A DNA stretch of 64,000 bases from Paenibacillus sp. GTDB taxonomy: Bacteria; Bacillota; Bacilli; Paenibacillales; YIM-B00363. This document shows positions 8,185-15,576 of the stretch, piece by piece. Under the pieces are notes generated by a model, which saw only the letters and a list, made by a program, of their open reading frames with translations, was not told the DNA's origin and did not search any database. Both the position numbers and the translations under genes were made by a program. Within the stretch, counting starts at the first letter, position 1. Every line of letters starts with the position of its first letter. The stretch covers positions 124,001 to 188,000 of the forward strand of contig NZ_JAPSKE010000005.1 in the NCBI RefSeq assembly GCF_031177825.1, given 5' to 3'.

Positions 8185-9974
8185 GAGTGCGTCTCCTCCC
8201 CCTCGACGTTCATTGCCAGCGCCAACGCGATCACCGTTCCTGCGCCCGGCGCGCTGAATATGCGAATGCCCGCCCCCGCGCCGAAACGAAGCTTTAACCG
8301 CGAGTTCACGTTGCGCAGCCCGATCCCCTTACGCCGCGGCGGCTCTCCGCGTTCTTCGGCGCTCCGGGCCGGCGGCCGCAGCGAGACGCTCGTCCGCAGC
8401 TCCTCCCGCAGCGCGCGAAGCAGCAAAGCGTCGATGCCGACGCCGTTGTCCCGGATCAGCACGGCGATGCGTCTCCCGACCGTCCGGATCCGGATGTCGA
8501 TCTCCCAGGCGCCTTCCTTCGGCTGTAGTCCGTGCTCGAAGGCGTTCTCGATCAACGGCTGCAGCGCGAAGCGCGGAACGAGCAGCCTCGGCGTCGGCGC
8601 CTCTACGACGAACGACACTCGGCATCGCCCGAGGAAGCGCTGTTCCTGGATCAGCAAGTAGTTGCGAGCATGCTTGACCTCGTCTTCCAGGGACGCCGTC
8701 TCGGAGCCCGAGCCGATCGAATAGCGCAGCAGATCGCCGATCCCTTTCGCGACGCGGTAGATGTCCGGCGCGCCCTTCGACAGCGCCATTCCGCCGATCA
8801 TGAGCAGCGCGTTATTGAGGAAATGCGGATTGATCTGCGCCTGCAGCGCCATCAGCTGCGCGTTCTTGACCTCGATCTCGCGCTGATATTCGTGTTCGAT
8901 CAGCTCGCGGATGCGCTGGATCATCGAGTTGTAGCCGCGCTCGAGCAGACCGATCTCGTCCCGGCTGTTCACCGACGTCATCTCGAAGTGGCGGATCGGC
9001 GCCGTGCGCATCGTCTTCGCCAGGCTGACGATCGGGCGGCTGATGCGCAGCGACACCAGAATCGACGCCAGCACGGACAGTCCGGCGAAGAGGAGGCCCA
9101 GGGCGACGCCGGCGCGCACCGTGTCGCTCGCGCTTTCCGTCACCGCGGATATGGGAACCGCTTTCAACAACGTGAGCGCGCCGCCGTCGACCTGCTCGGC
9201 GAACAGGAAGTACCGCTCCGTCTTTCGGTAGCCCGCTTCGTCGTCCGCCTCGTCCGCGCTCGCCTGCCGGTAGATATCGAGAACGGCATCGTATTCGGCC
9301 GCGGACGAGGACCCCGTCAGCAGCTCTCCTTCGTCGTTCATCAGGAAGACGGCGCTGTCCGACTCCGAGCGGAGAATGTCGCCGACCTGCTTCCAGACGC
9401 CGTCGTTGATGCGGACCGACAAGCCGCCCAGCAGCGCGCGGTCCTCGAACCGATTGACGCTATGGAACGCGGAGACGCTGTCGCCCGTCTGCTTAAAGTA
9501 TAAGTTCACCGGGCCGGCGGTCATGCGGCCCCAGGCGCCGTTTTCGATATGCAGAGAATGAATGAGCCCGCTCGTCGAGAAGTTGACCGAGTAGAGGCGT
9601 TGGTTCTGATGGGTGTAAAGCGAGAGCTCGTCTACCTTCCGCGAATTCGCGTAGAAGGCGGACGTCAGCGTCTCTTGGATATACCGCTGCGTTCGGAATT
9701 GCTCCCCAACGCTCGGATTGCCTATCGGATTCAGCCCGTCCATCAATGGCTCATTGATCTGCAGCGAGTAAAACAACACGTCGATTCGCTCGACCAGCTC
9801 GTCCAAATATTGCTGCGCCCACAGCATCCGAGAGCGATTCGCTTCGATGATTTCCTTCTCCACGGAGCTGCGCGTATTGTGAGTCGCCGTTAACGTCACG
9901 ATCAGCACGGGAATCGTCGTCAGGCAGATCATCAGCAGCATAAGGCGATAACGGATGCTCGTTCTCATAAACAT
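8181..9974 (-). CDS. Sensor histidine kinase (YesM class)
   Basis: 597 residues from the ATG at 9974, chosen because TGGAGGG lies about 9 bases upstream. N-terminal membrane segment, an extracellular sensory region to about residue 290, a second membrane segment, HAMP (RISRPIVSLAKTMR), then the His_kinase domain with the phosphorylated His in QINPHFLNNALLMI and an HATPase domain (ENAFEHGLQP, IRDNGVGID, GIGLRNVNSRL). It probably senses an extracellular sugar or the loaded binding protein and phosphorylates the AraC-type regulator encoded next (ATGA overlap). Confidence 0.94.
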   Translation of the reverse strand: MFMRTSIRYRLMLLMICLTTIPVLIVTLTATHNTRSSVEKEIIEANRSRMLWAQQYLDELVERIDVLFYSLQINEPLMDGLNPIGNPSVGEQFRTQRYIQETLTSAFYANSRKVDELSLYTHQNQRLYSVNFSTSGLIHSLHIENGAWGRMTAGPVNLYFKQTGDSVSAFHSVNRFEDRALLGGLSVRINDGVWKQVGDILRSESDSAVFLMNDEGELLTGSSSAAEYDAVLDIYRQASADEADDEAGYRKTERYFLFAEQVDGGALTLLKAVPISAVTESASDTVRAGVALGLLFAGLSVLASILVSLRISRPIVSLAKTMRTAPIRHFEMTSVNSRDEIGLLERGYNSMIQRIRELIEHEYQREIEVKNAQLMALQAQINPHFLNNALLMIGGMALSKGAPDIYRVAKGIGDLLRYSIGSGSETASLEDEVKHARNYLLIQEQRFLGRCRVSFVVEAPTPRLLVPRFALQPLIENAFEHGLQPKEGAWEIDIRIRTVGRRIAVLIRDNGVGIDALLLRALREELRTSVSLRPPARSAEERGEPPRRKGIGLRNVNSRLKLRFGAGAGIRIFSAPGAGTVIALALAMNVEGEETHS

Positions 9975-10078
9975 GCGGCGTCGCCCTCCAGGTCCGTCGT
10001 ATCGGTCTGATGGTATTCGTCGCCGGCGGGTCGAAATCCTGTCTGGGGGGCGAACGGGGCGTTGGAGCGCGTTGACGT

Positions 10079-10099
10079 CTTTCGTTGGACGATATTGAT
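10079..10099 (-). promoter_or_regulatory. Second copy of the 21-base candidate operator, upstream of the kinase gene
   Basis: Reads CTTTCGTTG-G-ACGATATTGAT on the plus strand; the copy at 7074-7094 is identical except C at the tenth base. It lies 105 bases upstream of the kinase start, in the divergent gap with the Uma2 gene. This fits autoregulation of the two-component genes by their own response regulator. Confidence 0.6.
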
Positions 10100-10174
10100 C
10101 TGGATGCGGTACATGCCGCATGCTACAATGGAGAGAACAAACATTCTCTTCATGCGCAAGGAGGGGACGGCGGG

Positions 10175-10780
10175 ATGGACAAGTTCTTGTACAAGCCGGG
10201 TGCGGCGGGAAGGAATTTGCTGCGGGAGGATAACCTGACCTACGACGATTATGCGAGCTGGGACGACGGGAACCGGTATGAGCTCGTCGACGGCCGGTTG
10301 GAGTTGATGAGCCCAGGGCCGAATACCGCGCATCAATTCATAAGCTTTGAAATTCAGAGACGCATCGCTCACACCTGTTCTAACGAAGCCATCATATTAT
10401 CCGCGCCGCTCGACGTGATCTTATCGCCGCGCGAAGTGCGTCAGCCCGATTTGGTCGTAGTGCTGCGGCAGAACATGCACATCGTCACCAAACGGGGCAT
10501 CGAAGGAGCGCCGGATATCGTCGCCGAAATCCTGTCCCCCTCCACTGCGAAACGGGATAAGATTAGCAAGATGAACGCATACGCCAAATACGGCATTCCG
10601 GAATATTGGATCGTGGACCCGGCCGCTTGCGTGCTGGACCAGTATGTATTGGGTGCGGACGGAAAATATGAATTGGCGAACGTATACGCCGGGGACGAAC
10701 CGGTCGCCTCCCCGCGCCTGCCCTGCCTCGCGTTCGCGATGCAAGAGATCGCCGACAGCCTGCCCGAGGCGCTGCGGTGA
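10175..10780 (+). CDS. Uma2 family nuclease-fold protein (DUF820)
   Basis: 201 residues. The start was set at the ATG preceded by AAGGAGGGG; an upstream ATG lacks an RBS and overlaps the likely promoter (TACAAT at 10124-10129). The PD-(D/E)XK-like Uma2 core is visible: RYELVDGRLELMSPGP near 35-50, REVRQPDLVVV near 91-101, and the EILSPSTAKRDKISKMNAYAKYGIPEYWIVDP block near 125-157 (D...EIL catalytic pattern). The family is abundant in cyanobacteria and some Firmicutes and its cellular role is unclear. It stands alone and diverges from the sensor kinase gene. Confidence 0.88.
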   Translation: MDKFLYKPGAAGRNLLREDNLTYDDYASWDDGNRYELVDGRLELMSPGPNTAHQFISFEIQRRIAHTCSNEAIILSAPLDVILSPREVRQPDLVVVLRQNMHIVTKRGIEGAPDIVAEILSPSTAKRDKISKMNAYAKYGIPEYWIVDPAACVLDQYVLGADGKYELANVYAGDEPVASPRLPCLAFAMQEIADSLPEALR

Positions 10781-11094
10781 GACGGCCTTACGCTCCTTCA
10801 CTGGCTAGCCCTTACGTCCGGCTCCGATTTTCGTAACCCGCTCGACCGCCGAGCGCATGCCGCCCGCCCCATTCACACACTTCCGCCGTTTAGACTCTTT
10901 GCTTGGTCTCCGACGAAACGCCGTCCCTTGCTCCTCACGCTCATGCCTTTCCGTTTGCCCTGCTGCGGCTTCCGTTTCACGCCGGTTTCCTCTGCGACCG
11001 TTCTTCCCCGCCGAAGGCCGCGATGGAGCGGCGGGTGGGAGCGGCATTTTTGATGTTGCAGCATAAAATAGTATCCCCAAGCGGGAGCCTGCAC

Positions 11095-11116
11095 TTAAGC
11101 GGATATTTCCGCTTAA
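11095..11116. repeat. Short intergenic hairpin element, copy 2
   Basis: Perfect 8-base arms TTAAGCGG / CCGCTTAA around a 6-base loop. Related to the hairpin at 731-759. Confidence 0.4.
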
Positions 11117-11128
11117 AGCGGCGCAAGC

Positions 11129-11174
11129 GAAAGCCCCGCGACGAGCGGAACATTCCGCCGATCCCCGGGCTTTC
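11129..11174 (-). terminator. Terminator-like hairpin at the end of the long sugar-acid operon
   Basis: Outer arms GAAAGCCC / GGGCTTTC (8 bp) enclose an inner GCGGAA / TTCCGC stem. It sits 13 bases past the last stop codon of the operon. No T-run follows, so it may stabilise the 3' end rather than terminate on its own. Confidence 0.5.
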
Positions 11175-11186
11175 CTGCGCCGGCGG

Positions 11187-12350
11187 CTAGCCGCCGCTCG
11201 TTCGGTCCTGCAGCTGCGCGAGCCGCTGGGCGCCCCATGCGAAGCCGCCGGACCGCAGCCGCTCCACCTTCGCCGGGTCCAGCTCGACGCCGATGCCCGG
11301 CTTCGCCGCGTCCGGTACGTGCAGGTACCCGCTCTCGTACCGGACCGGCTCGACGGCGATGTCGTCGACGTACAGCTCCGGCCCCGTCGGATCGGAGATC
11401 GAGGTCAAGTTCGGGAGCGACGCGCCGAAGATCGCCTGCGCCGCGGTGCCGAGGCTGAGCTCCTGCGTCGTGCCGATCAAGACGCCCTTGCCCGCGACCT
11501 CGGCGGCCGCGGCGGCTTTGCGGGCGGCCTCGAAGCCGCCGATAAAGACGAGCGCGATGTTGAGCACGTCGACGCAATCGCCCCGAAGCATCTCGTGCAG
11601 CTGCCGGAAGCTCCAGACATGCTCGCTGACCGGCAGATCGACGGCCATGCGGAAGTGGCGAAGCCCCTCGAAGTCGTTCCGGAACGCCGGGCTCTCGACC
11701 AGCTGCACGCCGTACGGCAGCAGCCGCTTCGTGACGCGCAGCGCCGACTTCCAATCCAGCAAGTGGCTGTAATCGAGCGACTTGATCGTCACGCGATGCC
11801 CGAATTCGGAGCGCACGCCGTCGAGGAACGCCTCGTCCGCGTCCGGGTTTACGCCCGCATACAGCCGGAAGGCGTCGAAGCCCTGCGCGAACCGTTTCCG
11901 CACGACATCCAGATTGGCGTCGACCTCCTCGAGCGTGCGGCTCCGGAAGATCGGGTAGCATACCTTCAGCTTGTCGCGGAGCCTCCCTCCGAGCAGCGCG
12001 CCGACGTTGACGCCGAGCGCCTTCCCCGCGAGATCGTATAACGCTAAGTCGACGCCGCAGCGGATGAAGGTCCCCTTCTCGTAATAATACATCGTCTCGG
12101 GAAACAGCTCCGCCAGCTCGCGATGGAGCGAGACGAGGTCGAACGGGTCGCGTCCGACGAGCTGCGCCCGCAGGGTCGCCCGCAAATCCTCGACGTCGAT
12201 CGAATACTTCGGCAGATGCGAGAAGTCGGACATCTCCCCGACCCCCTCGATGCCTTCGTCGGTGTCGAGACGGACGATCCCGTGCTGGCATACAAAGCCC
12301 GTGTGCCTCGGGACCGAGACGACGTCGAGCCGAACGTCCGTAATTTTCAT
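11187..12350 (-). CDS. Enolase-superfamily (mandelate racemase/muconate lactonizing type) sugar-acid dehydratase-like enzyme
   Basis: 387 residues: N-terminal capping domain (1-125) and C-terminal barrel. Metal ligands are recognisable as Asp ~193 (TIKSLDYS), Glu ~219 (QLVESPAF) and Glu ~243 (PVSEHVWS). The tail (GPELYVDDIAVEPVRYESGYLHVP...GIGVELD) is typical of the superfamily. The second-strand position that carries the KxK bases in racemases and many acid-sugar dehydratases reads FRLYAG (161-166), without lysine. It is the last gene of the operon. By context (SDR, DapA-family lyase, aldehyde dehydrogenase) it most likely dehydrates an aldonic or aldaric acid to a 2-keto-3-deoxy acid; the substrate cannot be named from sequence. 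Confidence 0.8.
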   Translation of the reverse strand: MKITDVRLDVVSVPRHTGFVCQHGIVRLDTDEGIEGVGEMSDFSHLPKYSIDVEDLRATLRAQLVGRDPFDLVSLHRELAELFPETMYYYEKGTFIRCGVDLALYDLAGKALGVNVGALLGGRLRDKLKVCYPIFRSRTLEEVDANLDVVRKRFAQGFDAFRLYAGVNPDADEAFLDGVRSEFGHRVTIKSLDYSHLLDWKSALRVTKRLLPYGVQLVESPAFRNDFEGLRHFRMAVDLPVSEHVWSFRQLHEMLRGDCVDVLNIALVFIGGFEAARKAAAAAEVAGKGVLIGTTQELSLGTAAQAIFGASLPNLTSISDPTGPELYVDDIAVEPVRYESGYLHVPDAAKPGIGVELDPAKVERLRSGGFAWGAQRLAQLQDRTSGG

Positions 12351-12377
12351 AGGCTTTAATCCCTCCTCCCGTTACGC

Positions 12378-13826
12378 CTACACCGAAATCGAAATCGTCT
12401 GGGTATGCGTGAAAAATTCCATCGCCGCGCGCCCCTGCTCCCGCGAATGCGAGCTGGACTTCTTCAGGCCGCCGAACGGCGCCTGGTATTCGACGCCCGC
12501 GGTCTCGCCGTTGACTTTGATCATGCCGGCTTCTACGCGGTTCGCGAACGTCATCGCCGTCTTCAGCGAGCCCGTGAAGATCGACGCGCTGAGCCCGTAC
12601 TCCGTCCCGTTCGCCAGCGCGATCGCCTCGTCCAAGTCGTTCGCTTCCATGAGGGCAAGCACCGGGCCGAAAATCTCTTCCCGCGCAAGCGACATCTCGG
12701 GGGTCACCCGATCGAACAGCGTCGGCTCGACGTAGCAGCCGGCCTGCAGCTCGGGCCGATCCGGAGCGCCGCCGCCGTACAGCAGCCGGGCGCCCTCTTC
12801 CGCGCCGCGGCGGATGGCTTGCAGCACGGCGTCCCGCTGCGCCGGCGTGGCGACCGGCCCGACATACGTGTCCGGGTCCATCCCGTCCCCGACGCGAATC
12901 GCGCGGAGGCGCTCCAGCAACAGACTCGTGAACCGCTCCTTCGCGGATAAGGCTACGATGACCTTGCTCGTCGCGGTGCATTTCTGCCCGGCGCTCTTCA
13001 TCGCGCCGGAAACGACCAGATCCGCGGCGCGTTCCAGCTCCGCGTCTTCCCAGACGACGACGGCGTTCTTGCCGCCCATCTCGAGCTGGTACTTCGCCCC
13101 CCGCTCCGACGCGACGCGGGCGATCCGGCTTCCGACCGCGTTGGAGCCGGTAAAGCTGACGCCGTCGACGAGCGGATGCGCCGTCAACGCGCCGCCGATG
13201 TCGGAGCCGGAGCCGTGCACCACGTTGACGACGCCCGGCGGACATCCGGCCTCGTCGAAGAGTTCCGCGAGTCTTGCGGCGGTGAGACCCGCATTCGTCG
13301 CCGGCTTCAGCACGACGGTGTTCCCGTACGCCAAGGCCGGCGCCAACTTCCAAATCGGAATCGCGACCGGGAAGTTCCACGGCGTAATCAGCGCCACGAC
13401 CCCGAGCGGCACCCGCTTCGTGAAGAGCAGCGACGTCCCGTCCGACGCCGGAATATGCTCGCCGTTCGCGCGCAGCCCTTCGGAAGCGTAATACTTCAAG
13501 ATGGCGGCCCCGCGCTGCGCTTCGCCTCTCGCTTCCGCCAGCGTCTTGCCCATCTCCTTCGCGATCGAACGCGCAACGTCCTCGGCCCGCTCCTCGAGGA
13601 GTAGCGCCGCTTGCAGCAGCATCGCGCCGCGAACCGCGCCGCTCGCGGCGCGCCAAGCCGGCAGCGCCCGATGCGCGGCGCGGACGGCGGCGTCCGCGTC
13701 TTCGGGCGTCGACAACGGCACGCGGCCGACCGTCTCCCGGACGTCCGCCGGATTGACATTCTCCGCATACGTCCCGGAAGACGGCGGCGTCCAAGCGCCG
13801 TCGATATAGTTCAGTCGCGTCTCCAT
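12378..13826 (-). CDS. NAD(P)-dependent aldehyde dehydrogenase, alpha-ketoglutaric-semialdehyde-type candidate
   Basis: 482 residues, full length. Catalytic Cys ~283 (KSAGQKCTATSKV), general base Glu ~249 (QLEMGGKN), oxyanion Asn ~151 (ITPWNFPVAIP) and the REEIFGPVL motif are all present. The sequence style (SAGQKCTATSK, NGETAGVEYQAPFGGLKKSSSHSREQG) is that of the alpha-ketoglutaric semialdehyde dehydrogenase branch, which finishes oxidative pentose and hexarate routes by making 2-oxoglutarate. A DapA-type lyase gene lies directly upstream. A lactaldehyde-oxidising role is the main alternative. RBS GGAAGGAGG precedes the ATG. Confidence 0.87.
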   Translation of the reverse strand: METRLNYIDGAWTPPSSGTYAENVNPADVRETVGRVPLSTPEDADAAVRAAHRALPAWRAASGAVRGAMLLQAALLLEERAEDVARSIAKEMGKTLAEARGEAQRGAAILKYYASEGLRANGEHIPASDGTSLLFTKRVPLGVVALITPWNFPVAIPIWKLAPALAYGNTVVLKPATNAGLTAARLAELFDEAGCPPGVVNVVHGSGSDIGGALTAHPLVDGVSFTGSNAVGSRIARVASERGAKYQLEMGGKNAVVVWEDAELERAADLVVSGAMKSAGQKCTATSKVIVALSAKERFTSLLLERLRAIRVGDGMDPDTYVGPVATPAQRDAVLQAIRRGAEEGARLLYGGGAPDRPELQAGCYVEPTLFDRVTPEMSLAREEIFGPVLALMEANDLDEAIALANGTEYGLSASIFTGSLKTAMTFANRVEAGMIKVNGETAGVEYQAPFGGLKKSSSHSREQGRAAMEFFTHTQTISISV

Positions 13827-13870
13827 GCCGAGCCTCCCTCCTCCTTCCGATCTGTCGAAGCCGCAAAGTC

Positions 13871-14785
13871 TCATGCCTCCGGCAGCAAGCCCCACGTCCG
13901 CAGGATGCGGGACACCTCCCGCTTCTCCTCGGCGGCGAGCGGCGCGATCGGCGGCCGAACGACGCCGTTCCCGCGGCCCAGCTGCGCCATCGCTTCCTTG
14001 ACGACGCTGACGTTGTCGCCGCTCAGGCGCTGCTCCCGAAGCCGTTCGAACGGGCGCGTCTCTTCCCACAGGCGCATCGCTTCCTCGAACCGCCCGAGCC
14101 GGAGCGCCTCCGCCATGGCGAGCGAGCGTCCCGGATCGACGTTGGCGAGCCCCGACGTAAAGCCGACCGCGCCCGCGGCGTAGAAGAACGGCGCCCATGT
14201 CTCCGCCGTGCCGCAAATCCACTCCAGCGCGCTCCCGATCTCCCGCGCCGCTTGCGCGAACGCGGGCAGATGGTTGACCGCGTACTTGACGCCGACGACG
14301 TTCGGAATCGCCGCCGCCTCCCGAAGCGTCGCCGCCGAAATCCCTTCGCTCCGAACGTACAGCACGATCGGCAGCGACGTCGCGTCGGCGATCCGCCGGT
14401 AATAGTCGAGCACGCCGTCCTCGCGCTGGAACGGATGCGCGGGCTGATGAATCATCAGCCCGTCCGCCCCCGCCCGCTCCGCATGCGCCGCGAGCGCGGC
14501 GGCCGTCTTCGCGTCGTGCCCGACGCCGGCGACGATCAGCCCGCGGCCCCCCGCGGCTTCGACGGAAAGCGACGCGACGCGCTTCGCCTCCTCGACGTCG
14601 AGCGAATAAAATTCTCCCGTGTTTCCGCACGGATATAACGCGTCCAGCCCGCGATCGATCAAGAAGCGGATCCCGTCGACCAGCGCGTCTTCCTCGATCT
14701 CTCCGTCGGGCCGGAACGGCGTGACCGGGATCGCGTTCACCCCTCGAATACGTTCTCTGAATCGTTCCTGCGCTTGTTCCTGCAT
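13871..14785 (-). CDS. DapA/NAL-family lyase, likely acting on a 2-keto-3-deoxy sugar acid
   Basis: 304 residues, TIM-barrel class I aldolase family. Schiff-base Lys ~167 (VVGVKYAV), Tyr ~143 (IVLYVRS), and the glycine-rich carboxylate-binding loop CGNTGEFYSL (53-62). The GNTGEF version and the neighbours point away from true dihydrodipicolinate synthase and towards a keto-deoxy-glucarate dehydratase/decarboxylase or a keto-deoxy-acid aldolase. In the first case the product would be 2-oxoglutarate semialdehyde, the substrate of the next enzyme. The RBS GAGGAG lies 11 bases before the ATG. Confidence 0.8.
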   Translation of the reverse strand: MQEQAQERFRERIRGVNAIPVTPFRPDGEIEEDALVDGIRFLIDRGLDALYPCGNTGEFYSLDVEEAKRVASLSVEAAGGRGLIVAGVGHDAKTAAALAAHAERAGADGLMIHQPAHPFQREDGVLDYYRRIADATSLPIVLYVRSEGISAATLREAAAIPNVVGVKYAVNHLPAFAQAAREIGSALEWICGTAETWAPFFYAAGAVGFTSGLANVDPGRSLAMAEALRLGRFEEAMRLWEETRPFERLREQRLSGDNVSVVKEAMAQLGRGNGVVRPPIAPLAAEEKREVSRILRTWGLLPEA

Positions 14786-14805
14786 GCGTCGCGTCTCTCC
14801 TCCTC

Positions 14806-15576
14806 TTACTCGGCCTTCTGGAACGCCATCCGCCCTCCGTCCACGACGAGGGACGCCCCCGAGACGAAGCGCGCCTCGTCGGAGGCGAGGAACAGCGCCG
14901 CGTTCGCAACGTCCTCCGGCATGCCGAAGCGGCCCAGCGGATGCGACGCCAGCATCGTCCGCTCCTTCGCTTCGCGGTCCTCGAACAGCTGCAGATGCGC
15001 TTCCGCGAGCGGCGTCAGGATGAAGCCCGGGCATAGATTGTTCGCCCGGATGCCCTGCCCGCCGAACTCGACGCAGAGGCCGAGCGTCATCGCATGCAGC
15101 CCGCCCTTCGCCGCGTGATACGGGAAGTGGCGCTGCTGCGTGCGATACACATGCGTGGAGGAGACGTTGACGATGCTCCCGCCGCCGGCGTTCGCCATAT
15201 GCGGAATGGCATGCTTGCAGCAATGCCAAGCGCCCTTCAAGTTCGTATTCATCACGCGTTCCCAGTCGTCCTCCGTCGCGGTCAAGACGTTCGTATGGCC
15301 CGTCACGCCCGCGTTGTTCACCAAGACGTGAAGCGCCCCGTACGCATCGACCGCCTCCTCGACGACGGCGCGCGCCTCGGCTTCGCTTCGCAAATCCGCC
15401 CGGACGAAGCGGGCGTCTCCTCCCCGGGCGACGATCGCCGCGACGGTCTCTTCGCCCGTAGGAGCGACGTCGTTCGCGACGACGCGGGCGCCCTCCTTCG
15501 CGAATCGCAGCGCGATGCTTCGGCCGATGCCGGAGCCCGCGCCGGTGACGACCGCCGTCTTGCCGCGCAGTCTCAT
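14806..15576 (-). CDS. Classical short-chain dehydrogenase/reductase (SDR)
   Basis: 256 residues. Cofactor-binding TGAGSGIG at 11-18, NNAG at 87-90, catalytic Ser ~140, Tyr ~153 and Lys ~157 (YHAAK), and the C-terminal FLASDEARFVSGASLVVDGG. The start overlaps the stop of the glycosidase-like gene as ATGA, so the pair is translationally coupled. In this operon it probably oxidises the freed sugar or a keto-deoxy acid intermediate, using NAD(P). The class is too broad to give the substrate from sequence. Confidence 0.87.
   Translation of the reverse strand: MRLRGKTAVVTGAGSGIGRSIALRFAKEGARVVANDVAPTGEETVAAIVARGGDARFVRADLRSEAEARAVVEEAVDAYGALHVLVNNAGVTGHTNVLTATEDDWERVMNTNLKGAWHCCKHAIPHMANAGGGSIVNVSSTHVYRTQQRHFPYHAAKGGLHAMTLGLCVEFGGQGIRANNLCPGFILTPLAEAHLQLFEDREAKERTMLASHPLGRFGMPEDVANAALFLASDEARFVSGASLVVDGGRMAFQKAE

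Larger units (their letters stand above)
10781..11186. other. Gene-free interval
   Basis: About 400 bases between Uma2 and the leftward operon. The open frames here lack an RBS and look like GC-rich noise. It holds the small hairpin at 11095-11116 and the larger hairpin at 11129-11174. Confidence 0.6.

Noticed and set aside
10805..11080. 91-residue frame on the minus strand
   Set aside because: No RBS, low-complexity Arg/Ser/Gly composition, and no resemblance to any family; typical of GC-rich non-coding DNA.
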